From positions 44,653,249 to 44,717,248 of the forward strand of contig OY294050.1 of NCBI GenBank assembly GCA_958510825.1: a stretch of DNA of 64,000 bases, read 5' to 3'. This document shows, piece after piece, positions 53,905-64,000 of the stretch; position 1 is the first letter of the stretch; every line of letters starts with the position of its first letter. This DNA comes from Brachypterus glaber (Eukaryota; Arthropoda; Insecta; Coleoptera; Kateretidae). A program made the translations under genes and the position numbers. Under the pieces are notes generated by a model that did no database searches, was not told the origin of the DNA, and worked only from the letters and a program-made list of their open reading frames with translations.

Positions 53905-55096
53905 GTAGAAACACTCGGGGACAAAGCTTTTTTTCGGAGGGTAATTTTTTTTTTGGTAGGGGCGCCAAATTTTTTACGATCGCCAAATTTTTTAGGGGCG
54001 CCAATTTTTTTGGGGGCGTAAAATTTTTTAGGGCGTCCAGTTTTTTAGAGCGCCAAATTTTTTAGGCGCCAATTTTTTTTGGGCCGTCAAATTTTTTAGG
54101 GGCTTCAAATTTTTTAAAGGCGTCACATTTTTTTTCGGAGGGTGATTTTTTGTTTTGGTAGGGGCGCCAATTTTTGTAGAAACGCTCAGGGACAAAGCTT
54201 TTTTTCGTTTTTTTTTCAGGGGGTGTTTTTGTTTGTTTCTTTAGGGCGGCAATTTTTTTAAGGGCGCAAATTTTTTTAGGGCGCCAAATTTGTTAGTGGC
54301 GAAAAATTATTTAGGGGCGCCAATTTTTTAGGGGCGTCAAATTTTTTAGGGGCTTCAAAGTCCAAACCAAAATGTTTTTTAGAGCGCCAAATTTTTTAGG
54401 GGCGTTAAATTTTTAAGGATGTCAAATTTTTTAGGGCGCTTAGGGACAAGCTTTTGTTTCGGAAGCTGATTTTTTTGTTTTGGTAGGGGCGCAAATTTAT
54501 TTAGAAACGCTCATCAGAGACAAAAATTCTTTTTCGGAGGTTTTTTTTTGTTTCATAGGGGCGCCAATTTTTGTAGCTCAGGGACAAAGCTTATTTCGTT
54601 TTTTTATTGTTCGGAGGGTGCTTTTGTTTGTTTTGGTACGGGCCCCAAATTTTTAAAGGCGCCAAATTTTTTAGGGGCGCCAAATTTTGTAGAAACACTC
54701 AAGGACAAAGGTTTTTTTTTCGGAGGGTAATTTTTTGTTTTGGTAGGGGCGCCAAATTTTTTAGAATCGCCAAATTTTTTAGGGGCGCCAAATTTTTTTG
54801 GGGCCTCACATTGTAGAAACGCTCAGGGACAAAGCTTTTTTTAGTTTTTTTTTCAGAGGGTGTTTTTGTTTGTTTTGGTAGGGGCGCCAAATTTTTTAGG
54901 GGCGCCAAATTTCTTAGGGCGCCAAATTTTTTAGGGACGCCAATTTTTTTCGGACGCCAAATTTTTTAGAGGTGCCAAATTTTTAGGGGCTCCAAATTTT
55001 GGGTTGGACGCCAATTTTTGTAGAAACGCTCAGGGACAAAGCTTTTTTTTCGTTTTTTTTTCAGAGGGTTTTTGTTTGTTTTGGTAGGGGCGTAGC
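53905..55096. repeat. Minisatellite of GGGGCGCCAAATTTTTTA words
   Basis: More than forty imperfect copies of GGGGCGCCAAATTTTTTA alternate with a larger period holding ACGCTCAGGGACAAAGCTTT and TTTTGTTTTGGTAGGGGC (about every 200-300 bp), so the array has two levels. Short frames over it (Lys-Phe-Phe-Arg-Gly-Ala words) are by-products. Confidence 0.88.
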
Positions 55097-55559
55097 CCCC
55101 CCATCTAAACGAGGAGAATACAATGCTGACGAAAAATATAACATATATACCGAATTTTGCGTTACGTAAAACTTGAACGTTCCCTTATCGTCGAAATTTA
55201 TGATTTCGTGTATTATTTTCCTTTGTTCTTGCTCCATTGAAGAAATAGGCTTATTTTTTGTGTAAGCTTCCTTATTATTTTGGAGATTATTACTGTTTTG
55301 TTGTAAATTAGCTACTTGAGTTTTTTTGGTGGCATCGGCAACATTGCGGTTTTCGTCAGCTAATTTATTATTATTGTTTTTATTCCATTGATGATATTAT
55401 AACTTGTTTATCGTTAACTTTTTTTTCAGATTATTTAGCAATTGTTTAGTGCAATCGAGTTCAATTTTACATACTTTGTTTTTTAAGTTGATAATTTATA
55501 TTTTTCCGTCTGTTTTTATCTGGTCTATATTTGAGTATATTTAAGTGAGTACATTAATT

Positions 55560-55860
55560 AATTTTATTTGGAAACGTTTCGCAGGCGTAAACCAACCCTT
55601 AATATTTTCCGATGGGGTTAGGATGGGGTGCAGGAAGGTCCCTAAAGTGAGCATACAAAATTTCAGCCCGATCGGATAATTTAAAGTACTCGTTTTTTAC
55701 CGTTCCGCAAAAAAAATCGTTTGGCAGGCGTAAACCACCCCTAAATATTTTCCGATTGGGTTCAAATTTTAGGATGGGATGCAAGAAGGTCCCTAAAGTT
55801 AGTATACAAAATTTCAGCTCGATCGGATAATTTAAAGTACCCGTTCCGCAGCTTCCGCTA
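55560..55860. repeat. Direct repeat pair of about 150 bp
   Basis: GCAGGCGTAAACCA...CCTAAATATTTTCCGAT...GGTCCCTAAAGT...AAATTTCAGC-CGATCGGATA occurs twice in tandem (about 55578 and 55730). Confidence 0.8.
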
Positions 55861-56672
55861 AATAATACGGATTTCGCATTTTAGATAGATGGATGTGTAT
55901 AATAGGGTGGACCTTATATTTTTTATTATCTTAAAATTTTGATTTAAGGTGTAACTAAAAAATTCTGAAAATGTGAGAGTGATCAAACTTCTCTAAGGGT
56001 CCTAATTGGGCCTCTAAAATTCGTAAATTACCCATAAATCTTAAAAAATAGTTGAAAAGTTTCTGTAATGAAAAATTTAAAGGGTTGAAATCTTATTTTT
56101 CTCTTTTCAGCACAAAATTATGTGCCAAATTTCAAAATGATTAAAAGATTCTAACGCGTGCCGAAAATCCGGCAACCCTAACCCCGAAATTTACGAATTT
56201 TACAAACATTTATCAAACCGGACTGAATTTATTTCATTCAATCTATTTTCTAATCATTGTACAGTGATATTGGTAGACTGATAGTTTCGGACTGCTGGCC
56301 ATCTTCAGTACCAAGAGTCATCTCTGTACGATGATAAGAAAATAGATTGATGGAATAATAAATTAAGATAATAAAAATATTTAAGGACCACCCTAGTAGT
56401 ATGTATAATACATACACATATTTGTTTTTATTTCTTTTTTTACGTGTGTTTAAAAAGTCCAAACGTAATTTTTTATTTTAGTCAACCCTGAGGATGGTTA
56501 TAAAAAATAAACGAAACTGTCGGTTTAGATAACAAAGTTTATTTATTAATATTTTTCTTTTTGGCCTATATTCCACATTGTGGAGTTGTGGAGTCGACAA
56601 CTCAACAAAGTACATGATATTTTATCCTAAACCATAGTTTACACACCAAATCCAAAGTCCAAACCAAACCAA
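55861..56672. other. Upstream region of the P450 gene
   Basis: Holds a short copy of foldback family E (56234-56361) and AT-rich DNA. The 150 bp before the start codon should contain the promoter. No core motif was assigned. Confidence 0.4.
56234..56361. mobile_element. Foldback repeat family E, copy 2
   Basis: CAATCTATTTTCTAATCATT is mirrored by AAGAAAATAGATTGATGGAA around GATATTGGTAGACTGATAGT; shorter than 41903-42140. Confidence 0.8.
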
Positions 56673-56967
56673 ATGCTTTCCAAACAATATTTTCGAATAT
56701 GCAAAAATGTGCATGCGTCCAGAAGATTTTTGGCTACAGAAAGTTCGAAGTTAGAACGAGACAAAGCCGAGTACTATAAAAATTTGGCGGCTCAATCGAC
56801 AGAGGATGACAGCAAACCGCAGGGATGGGCTGAGGCCCTGCCTTTTAGGAATATTCCCGGGCCCAGACCTGTCCCGATTTTTGGAAATAATCTCAAATTC
56901 ATGAAAGGAGGGGAATTTTTTGAACTGCCTTTGCACGACATCAATACAAGATTACAGAAGGAATATG
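56673..56967 (+). CDS. CYP12-like P450 exon 1
   Basis: Starts at the only ATG that gives a mitochondrial presequence and ends TRLQKEY with one base of the next Gly; donor GTAGGT. Phase 1. Confidence 0.85.
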
Positions 56968-59900
56968 GTAGGTAATACACGGTGTTTGCAGTCTTTTGGC
57001 ATTTAATAAAGGGGATGATTCTGCATCACAAAACATGAAAACCCAGCATAAGAATATAGGTCCGAAAACGAACCCTAAGAGAATTACAACCCTTTAAAAT
57101 AGTACTAAAAATATAGTTTTTAATTAATAACTCTGGTATCCTTTGAGTTAGCGCGACTATGTTTTACTTGTATTCCAGTATTAATAAGGGCAATTAGTTT
57201 ATCTTATTTTTTTTCAATCTTTTCAGAGGCGTGCCTACACGGACAAAATATATGAGGCTTTTTATATATTTTTATTTTTTGTTTTTTTTTTTCCTACTTT
57301 TAACTTAGGTGATAACCGAGGGGAGGGGGGTGTTCGACGTCGAAACTGCTGGGAGCTGGGACATTTGAAGGCCCTTTTAATAATTTGCTTTTTTGCCCCA
57401 CTCAAATATTTACCGTTAACTATTCTTAATTAAGAAAGGATTATGCACCTATTTAAGACTAGCAAAGACCCGGACAACATCCATAAACTCATGAGAGCAT
57501 CATGTTATGATTTCCACGTTTTGTACTCATACGAACATCATGATGAGCACATCTCATGATTTTGTGATCATGTTATGAGTTTGTCATGAGGTGTATACAT
57601 TTAACGTTAAATCATTAAATGATGTCATAATGACTTCCACGTGAAATAGCAAATGTTGCCCGGGACCCGATTGAGAACGATTGCCGAATAGTACAGGCTT
57701 CTGTAATGTTTCAATTTCAGTGCACTTGACCACGTTATGCTATAGGTGGCCTCACATGTTATTTCCTACCACTAACTAAACTTATTAAACGAATAAAGTC
57801 GCCTTCTAGGAATACTAGTATTAAAAGGCAGCTGTCTTTATAAGGATATACTACTAGTAGTAACTAGTAATTAACTTACTGGTCAGCTAATTCGATACAC
57901 ATCGGATTGGTATGGTGAGCCAGCCGTAGATATCTGGAGGCTTTAGCCTAGAGGAACTAGTTCCTCCAGTCATCTTGGGGAACATTTCCACTGGAAAGTT
58001 CCCAGTGGGACATCCCGGTGTCCTCAAGTTGTTGAAAATAGACTTGTTTGGGGTTCTAGGGGTCGATTTTTTCGTTATTTTTTTGGTATCTCTTCGCGTT
58101 TTCAAGATATGAGCAAAAAGGTGTGTGTGATCTTTTTAAGCAGGGTAATTTCTTTTCTTTTTTTTAATTTTAAATTACGCGGTCAATTTAAATTTCGAGG
58201 TTAATTTAAAGTTTGCACATGCGCATTCCGTAGACCGCTGCTAGATCTTCATGACATGATCTCGTAATGACTTCACAATGAGGAGTCATCTGTATGCGTT
58301 CTAGAACTCAGAGAAAATCACTAAATGATGTGATAATGACTTCCACGTGAGATATCAAATGTTGAACGGGTTAAGACTAGCAAAGACAAGATTTTATGCA
58401 AAAACAACTTGAAACGTGTGCCTTGCCCTTTTGATAATTAAAGGCATTGTTTAGGCCCCTATATCCATATGTATGTGAAAATAAATTAATTTTTTACAAA
58501 AAGTCCAAATGAAAATTTTACGTATCATAACAATATATTATTATAGGAAACATAGTGATTCTAAAAGGCCTTCTGGGACGAAGAGATATGGTCTTCCTTT
58601 TTGATCCAAATGACTTAGAAATGAAGGCGCCAGACCAGTGCGATATGGATTGTCCTCTTTTGTACATTATAGGACCCGTACAAGGAAAGAAATTTTTCAA
58701 GGTAATTACGTCACTGTAATTTTCCTCAAAAAAAAATTAAAAAATTATTTTTTTTTACTTATTACGGGTAATTTACGGGTGATTTAACCTTAAAAAGCAA
58801 TAATTGTATAATTATTTGTATAATTATCCAAGAAAGGCTTTATTTTTTTTATACTATAGAAACTCTTCAGTATTTGGGTAAAGAACCTGCAAAGATAACA
58901 ATTTGTCCCCTGACAGAAAAGTACATAAATCTAACTTAACATATCATTAGATAAGTGAGTTTTTTATGTTTAGTCCCAGACGTTATACAAAAACGTTATA
59001 AAATATATAAATTTAACCTTAAAAACTAACGTTTGACAAAAACGTTATAAAATACATAAATCTAACGTTAGTTTCCCAACTAAATTCTAACCTTTTTCTA
59101 TAGAAAATTATAACCTTATTCTAACTTTATAAATATTTTTTAAATTTCCATTATTATTACGTAAGCTATAGTAGAAAATACTCATTTCAGACAGCTATGT
59201 TTAACGTTTAATTTCTAACTTTCGGAGGGGCGTGGCCAACTAGGAAATTTCTACCTGCATCATAAAATGGCAGCTGGAGACAAATTTGTTTATATAAATA
59301 AATCTTAATGTATTTTAGCAATCATAATATTTTTAATCATATTTTCGTTACATTTATTTATAAAATAGCCATCTTTTTAGGTGGTCCTAAATATTTTTCG
59401 TGTAATATGCTGTTGTACTTCGATAAATACGTGTACCTCTCAGAAAAACTTTATATTTAGTTATTTAATATTTATACATTCAGAATCTTAAAATATTTTT
59501 TCAATTCTAGTACAGCGTTGCCAGGCTTACTATAATTTTGACTTTTGGGGGATATTTTTTTAAACTTATTATAGAAATAATAAATAATTATCAAACCTAG
59601 GCACCTAGCTGTCTGAAATGAGTATTTTTTACTATAGCTTACGTATTAATAATGAAAAATTAAAAAATATTTAAAGTTAGAATAAGGTTAGAAAAAGGTT
59701 AGAATTTAGTTAGGAAACTAACGTTAGATTTATGTATTTTATAACGTTTTTGTCAAACGTTAGTTTTTAAGGTTAGATTTATATATTTTATAACGTTTTT
59801 GTATAACGTTTGAGACTAAACATAAAAATGTCACTAATCTAATGTTATGTTAAGTTAGATTTATGTACTTTTCTACCAGGGTAACTAAAGATTTATAAGA

Positions 59901-61786
59901 GGGAAGATATTTATTGCTTTAAACGTTCTTAATTTTTAAGACCTAATGGCCTAATTCTAAAATACCAGGGGTCGGTTGCCCCCTGCCTCCCCCTGTATGA
60001 CGAAATGACGCCCTTGAAATTATTGAACCTTTCGTCGGGCCTGTCAAAACTTTTGATATCTTTGCAAATGTAACCCTTGTCAAAAAACACTCTCAAATTT
60101 TGGGTGTTTACACCCAAATTTCAGCGTTTACTCCCAAATTTGAGTGTTTAAACCTAAATTTGAGTATATACACTCAACAAACCAGTGTTAACTCTCAAAT
60201 TGAGTGTTATACTCAACTATTTCAGTGTATACACAACGATCCAGTGTTAACTCTCAAACTTGGGTGTTTATACTCAACTATTCAGGGTAAACTTAAGTTT
60301 AATTAAGTGTGCACACTCAACTATTCAGTGTGCTCTGAAACTTGAGCATGCAGGGTGCAACGGTTCAGTGTTTACTCTATTTTTATTATAATGGGATAAA
60401 TAACACTTTGAGGTTATTAGACTTTTACCCTCAAATAAATCTAAACACTTAAGCATAATATAATTTGGGTGTGGCTTTAATTTTGAGAGTTTAGATTAAT
60501 TTGAGTGTTACACTCAAATTAAGTGTTACACCTAAATAGAGTGCCCAGGTAGCAAGGGATGTTATATTACAAGAAATTAACATCACTTTTGGGTGTATTT
60601 TTAAACTAAATCATAACATCATATAATATTGAAAAATAACATGTATTTAACATCACATTTGCAACGTAATACGTGTGACGTGACAACCATGTTATTTAAT
60701 AACAAATATTTAGCAACGCTGTGAATATATCGCATGTCACATATTAACGTGGCTTTCACGTAAATGTCATATTATTTTGCTTCTCACCGACGTTCGAAGC
60801 AAAAAAATCGATATAAGATGATGTTGATAGAGTAAATTATTATAAGGAAATTGTATACACATTATACGATTTCCAGTGGATAGGGGGCTCTGCCGGGCTT
60901 CTCAAGACCACGGACACGGATTAAAGGAATATATTCTCCCCTTAATCTGCAATTTCGTATTTAGAATCTATCTGTTTCAATCTGTGATTGTTTCAATTAC
61001 TGATTGATTTTAAATCCGATTTTTTTATAGGGTTATAGCGTTTTTAATGGTTTTAATTTATAAAAAGCTAATATCCTAGAATATTATTTAAATATTAAAG
61101 TACCAGTAACGGCATTCATAAGATATTAGATATAACAGGAATGTGGATTTATGATGTCACAAACACGTTATTTTCGGGATGTCATTGTGTGATGTTATTA
61201 GGGGCGGACTTAGGACATCTCCACCATGCTACATTCTTGTTAAATGAGACTACAATCTTAACATCACATGTCACATATTAACGTGGCTTTCACGTAAATG
61301 TCATGTTATTTTGCTACCTGGGTGTAAAACCCAAAGTGAGAGCTACTCTCAAGTTGGGAGTGCTCTTAAGTTGAGAGTACTGTTAAGTTGAGAGTAATTA
61401 AGTTGGGAGTACTCTCAAATTGAGTGTACGAAATTATACTCAATTGAGTGTTTCTTTGGACACTGAAAAAACTCAAGATTTGGGAGTTTTTTTGACAAGG
61501 GAATACATGTTTATTTTGATTATACTAACAGATGTTGGAGGAGTACTGACAGTCCAAGGAGAAGAGTGGTTCAAAATTAGATCCAAAGTGAACCCAATTT
61601 TGATGCAACCAAGGACCGCCTTGCACTACGTTGGTAGTATGGACCTCATAGCAACAGAGTTACTCGATAAAATAAGACTATTATCGACCCAAAATGATGA
61701 CGGGCAATTACCTGATAATTTCATCAACGAATTATACAAGTGGGCTCTGGAATCTATGGGAATGTTGGCCTTAAATAAAAATTTAG
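56673..61786 (+). CDS. CYP12-type mitochondrial cytochrome P450, first three exons; exon 2 frameshifted
   Basis: Exons 56673-56967, 58547-58701 and 61532-61786. The start MLSKQYFRICKNVHASRRF is Arg-rich and amphipathic, a mitochondrial targeting sequence. ALPFRNIPGPRPVPIFGN is the proline-rich hinge. Exon 3 carries VQGEEWFKIRSKVNPILMQP RTALHYV and ELYKWALESMGMLALNKNLG, the N-terminal third of insect CYP12-like enzymes, which oxidise xenobiotics or endogenous lipophiles with adrenodoxin-type electron donors. I-helix, ExxR, PERF and the heme-binding Cys would lie in exons to the right of the window. Exon 2 needs a frame change at about 58618: before it GRRDMVFLFDPNDLE, after it NEGARPVRYGLSSFVHYRTR; about four residues seem deleted. 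Either a young pseudogene or a sequence error. Introns are MITE-filled. Confidence 0.85.
57453..58387. mobile_element. 901-bp insert bounded by a 17-bp direct repeat (P450 intron 1)
   Basis: TTAAGACTAGCAAAGAC is present at 57453-57469 and 58371-58387. The insert starts CCGGACAACATC and ends ATGTTGAACGGG (loosely inverted). It holds repeated ATGATGTCATAATGACTTCC ACGTGA words at 57625-57645 and 58325-58350. Non-coding. A 17-bp duplication is too long for the usual DNA transposons. Confidence 0.6.
58547..58701 (+). CDS. CYP12-like P450 exon 2 with internal frameshift
   Basis: Acceptor TTATTATAG, donor GTAATT. The frame entering from exon 1 gives GNIVILKGLLGRRDMVFLFD PNDLE; the frame that leaves in phase with exon 3 gives NEGARPVRYGLSSFVHYRTR TRKEIFQ. 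Both halves match the family, but they are in different frames, joined at about 58617-58621 with a loss of 3k+1 nt (13 if four residues plus one base are missing). Confidence 0.82.
58908..59881. mobile_element. MITE family D, copy 2 (full inverted arms)
   Basis: Left CCCTGACAGAAAAGTACATA is mirrored by right GTACTTTTCTACCAGGG. Arms of more than 300 bp can be followed (AAAACGTTATAAAATATATA, GCAACGCTGTA vs TACAGCGTTGCCAG). 974 bp, P450 intron 2. Flanking dinucleotides TC and TA differ. Confidence 0.88.
60074..61501. mobile_element. CCCTTGTCAAAAAA-ended element rich in TTGAGTGTT words, AA duplication
   Basis: The ends CCCTTGTCAAAAAACACTC / GAGTTTTTTTGACAAGGG are flanked by AA on both sides. The 647 bp of its own sequence is a dense series of CTCAAATTTGAGTGTT-like units in both orientations; the rest is the MITE A copy at 60544. 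It ends 30 bp before P450 exon 3. Confidence 0.85.
60544..61322 (+). mobile_element. MITE family A, copy 3 (nested)
   Basis: CCCAGGTAGCAAGGGATGTT ... TTTTGCTACCTGGG, 779 bp, TG on both sides, inserted in the 60074-61501 element. Confidence 0.93.
61532..61786 (+). CDS. CYP12-like P450 exon 3
   Basis: Acceptor ATACTAACAG, donor GTTGGT. It encodes (D)VGGVLTVQGEEWFKIRSK, VNPILMQPRTALHYVGSMDL, then LPDNFINELYKWALESMGML ALNKNLG. The upstream part of the longer open frame (from 61420) is MITE sequence, not exon. Confidence 0.88.
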
Positions 61787-61796
61787 GTTGGTATTA

Positions 61797-62475
61797 CCCT
61801 GGTAGAAAAGTACACAAATCTAACTTAACATAATATTAGATTAGTGACATTTTTATGTTTAGTCTTAAAAGTTATACAAAAACGTTATAAAATATATAAA
61901 TCTAAGCTTAAAAACTAACGTTTGACAAAAACGTTATAAAATACATAAATCTAACGTTAGTTTCCCAACTAAATTCTAACCTTTTTCTAACCTTATTCTT
62001 TAAATATTTTTAAAATTTCCATTATTAATACGTAAGCGATAGTAGAAAATACTCATTTCAGACAGCTATGTGCCTAGGTTTGATAACTGTTTATTATTTT
62101 TTATAATATTTTTAAAAAAATATTCCCGAAAAGTCAAAATTATAGTAAGTCTGGCAACGCTGTACTAGAATTGAAAAAATATTTTAAGATTCTGAATGTA
62201 TAAATAAATATTAACTAACTAAATATAAAGTTTTTTTGAGAGGTAAGCGTATTTATCGCAGTATAACAGCATATTACACGAAAAATTTTTAGGGACACCT
62301 AAAAAAATGGCTATTTTATAAATAAATGTAACGAAATTATGTTTAAAAATATTATGATTCCTAAAATATATTAAGATTTATATGAATAAATTTGTCTCCA
62401 GCTGCCATTTTATGATGCAGGTAGAAATTTCCTAGTTGGCCACGCTCCCCCGAAAGTTAGAATTTAAACGTACTT
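61797..62475. mobile_element. MITE family D, copy 3 (right end truncated)
   Basis: Starts CCCTGGTAGAAAAGTACACA 10 bp after the exon 3 donor and follows 33030-33924 through GTCTGGCAACGCTGTACTAG and GAAATTTCCTAGTTGGCCAC. It stops near 62475 without the terminal repeat. Confidence 0.85.
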
Positions 62476-62509
62476 ATAAGACAACCATTTAGCTTTGAAA
62501 TAAAACCAA

Positions 62510-63690
62510 AAACTTGATAACACAGCCACACAAAAAAATAATATCCAGAGACTGAACCAATGCATTTTTATATTTTTGGGGTCGCTGAAACCGATTCTGA
62601 TCCCAGTATTTCTCCATCAGATCCCAATTTTTTCTACCCATAAAAATATCTGCCCAGGTAGCAAGGGATGTTATATTACAAGAAATTAACATCACTTTTT
62701 GGTGTATTTTTAAACTAAATCATAACATCGCATAATATTGAAAAATAACATGTATTTAACATCACATTTGCAACGTAACACGTGTGGCGTGACAACCATG
62801 TTATTTAATAACAAATATTTAGTAACGCTGTGAATATATGGCATGTCACATATTAACGTGGCTTTCACGTGAATGTCATGTTATTTTGCTTCTCACCGAC
62901 GTTCGAAGCAAAAAAATCGATATAAGATGATGTTGATAGAGTAAATAATTATAAGGAAATTGTATACACATTATACGATTTCCAATGGATAGGGGCTCCG
63001 CCGGGCTTCTCAACCACGGACACGGATTAAAGGAATATATTCTCCGCTTAATCTGCAATTTCGTATTTAGAATCTATCTGTTTCTATCTGTGATTGTTTC
63101 AATTACTGATTAATTTTAAATCCGATTTTTTTTATAGGGTTATAGCGTTTTTAATGGTTTTATTTAGAAAAAGCTAATATCCTAGGATATTATTTAAATA
63201 TTAAAGTACCAGTAAAGGCATCCATAAGATATTAGATATAACAGGAATGTGGATTTATGATGTCACAAACACGTTATTTTTGGGGATGTCATTGTGTGAT
63301 GTTATTAGGGGCGGACTTAGGACATCCCCACCATGCTGCATTCTTGTTAAATGAACTACAATCTTAACATCACATGTCACATATTAACGTGGCTTTTACG
63401 TGAATGTCATGTTATTTTGCTACCTGGGTGAATTTTCGCACCCTTTTTTAAGTGTAGAAAACAATTGTGGCCTGTTGGAGCAATTCCGAGGTCAGATTCG
63501 GTTTCAGCGACCCCGAAAATATAAAAATGCGTTGGTCTAGTCCCTGGCACTTAATTTATTTTTAATTTTTTTTTGGTGGGCTATGTACAGCCACCAAAAA
63601 TTATGTGCCAGAGACTAGACCAACACATTTTTATATTTTTGGGGTTGACGAAATCGAATCTGAGAACAGAATTGCTCCATCTGTCACACT
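62510..63690. mobile_element. Inverted repeat (GGGTCGCTGAAACC words) split by MITE A
   Basis: CATTTTTATATTTTTGGGGT then CGCTGAAACCGATTCTG (62562-62605) is mirrored at 63495-63550, and a further direct copy lies at 63590-63680. The MITE at 62653 sits between the arms. Confidence 0.7.
62653..63428 (+). mobile_element. MITE family A, copy 4
   Basis: CCCAGGTAGCAAGGGATGTT ... TTTTGCTACCTGGG, 776 bp, TG on both sides. Very similar to copy 3 throughout. Confidence 0.93.
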
Positions 63691-63707
63691 TAAAAACATC
63701 TGAATTA

Positions 63708-64000
63708 CATCGGCACTTAGTACTACTAAGAGTGCCAATGTATTGAAATCTTCGCCGAAAAGTCAAAATCTTTGACCACGTTTTTTTCACATTTTTCGAC
63801 GTTTTAGACCATTCTGAGTCGAAATCAGTAAAAAAAATTTTGCGTCCGTCTGTCTGTCTGTCTGTCTGTCTGGGTGTAAACTCTCTAACTCCATTTCTAC
63901 ATGAGATATCGACTTGCGGTTTTTTGCATATTGTTTATTATAGTATTCCGAAGAGCTGATTAGATTTTGGGGGTAAACGATTGGGGGTAAGGGGATAAAA
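63708..64000. mobile_element. Element with CATCGGCACT hairpin end, copy 2 (runs off the window)
   Basis: Starts CATCGGCACTTAGTACTACT with the same hairpin as 36263 and follows it for nearly 300 bp. It includes a (GTCT)n microsatellite at about 63847-63872. The right end lies outside the window. Confidence 0.8.

Noticed and set aside
54548..54908. Repetitive Gly/Ala/Lys/Phe frames near 54.5-54.9 kb on both strands
   Set aside because: By-product of the GGGGCGCCAAATTTTTTA minisatellite; no start context or family resemblance.
61420..61531. Start codon at 61420 as the beginning of a separate gene
   Set aside because: The first 37 codons lie in the CCCTTGTC element and intron; homology begins exactly after the acceptor at 61531.
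1..64000. tRNA or rRNA genes
   Set aside because: No cloverleaf with A and B boxes and no rRNA segments were recognised by eye; a dedicated covariance search was not possible.

Overview
This is eukaryotic, AT-rich, intron-rich and extremely transposon-dense DNA. Protein similarity remembered for the three host loci, the non-LTR retrotransposon types and the many short inverted-repeat elements point to an insect. A beetle with a large genome is my best guess, but that is inference and no species can be assigned.

Host genes. (1) A compact intronless gene at 3255-3719 (+) for a secreted or GPI-anchored Ly6/uPAR-type protein. (2) The main gene, 14553-37716 (+), is a complete CLASRP/SWAP2-type SR-related splicing regulator. 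Ten exons can be joined with consistent phases into 2769 nt (922 aa), from MWHEARKQER to a C-terminal arginine/serine heptad array. (3) The 5' part of a mitochondrial CYP12-type cytochrome P450 at 56673-61786 (+, three exons, continuing off the right edge). Its second exon carries an internal frameshift.

Layout. 1-2.0 kb: broken mariner-type transposase, a LINE scrap and a hAT MITE with a perfect 8-bp target duplication. 3.2-3.8 kb: the Ly6 gene. 4.4-6.6 kb: a MITE and an eight-monomer satellite array. 6.6-14.2 kb: one large minus-strand LINE (ORF1, endonuclease, RT, RNase H) with three MITE insertions and a 1306-bp internal tandem duplication. 14.5-37.7 kb: CLASRP, whose introns are almost entirely transposons, including a tandem array in intron 4 that has copied the 3' end of exon 4 with its splice donor. 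37.8-56 kb: a gene-poor transposon nest (elements inside elements, foldbacks, a Chapaev-like remnant, a hAT MITE split by another MITE, a GC-box minisatellite). 56.7-64 kb: the P450 exons separated by more MITEs.

Most informative points. Interrupted LINE codons and an empty sister site allow exact target-site calls for several MITEs. They reveal several distinct families with CCC...GGG ends and 2-bp target duplications of varied sequence. Several introns consist of little more than about 10 bp of donor side and about 30 bp of acceptor side around mobile elements. Exons 3 and 5 of CLASRP use acceptors embedded in the same repeated motif. No tRNA, rRNA or CRISPR was recognised. Exon limits come from splice consensus, phase and remembered protein similarity, not from transcripts.
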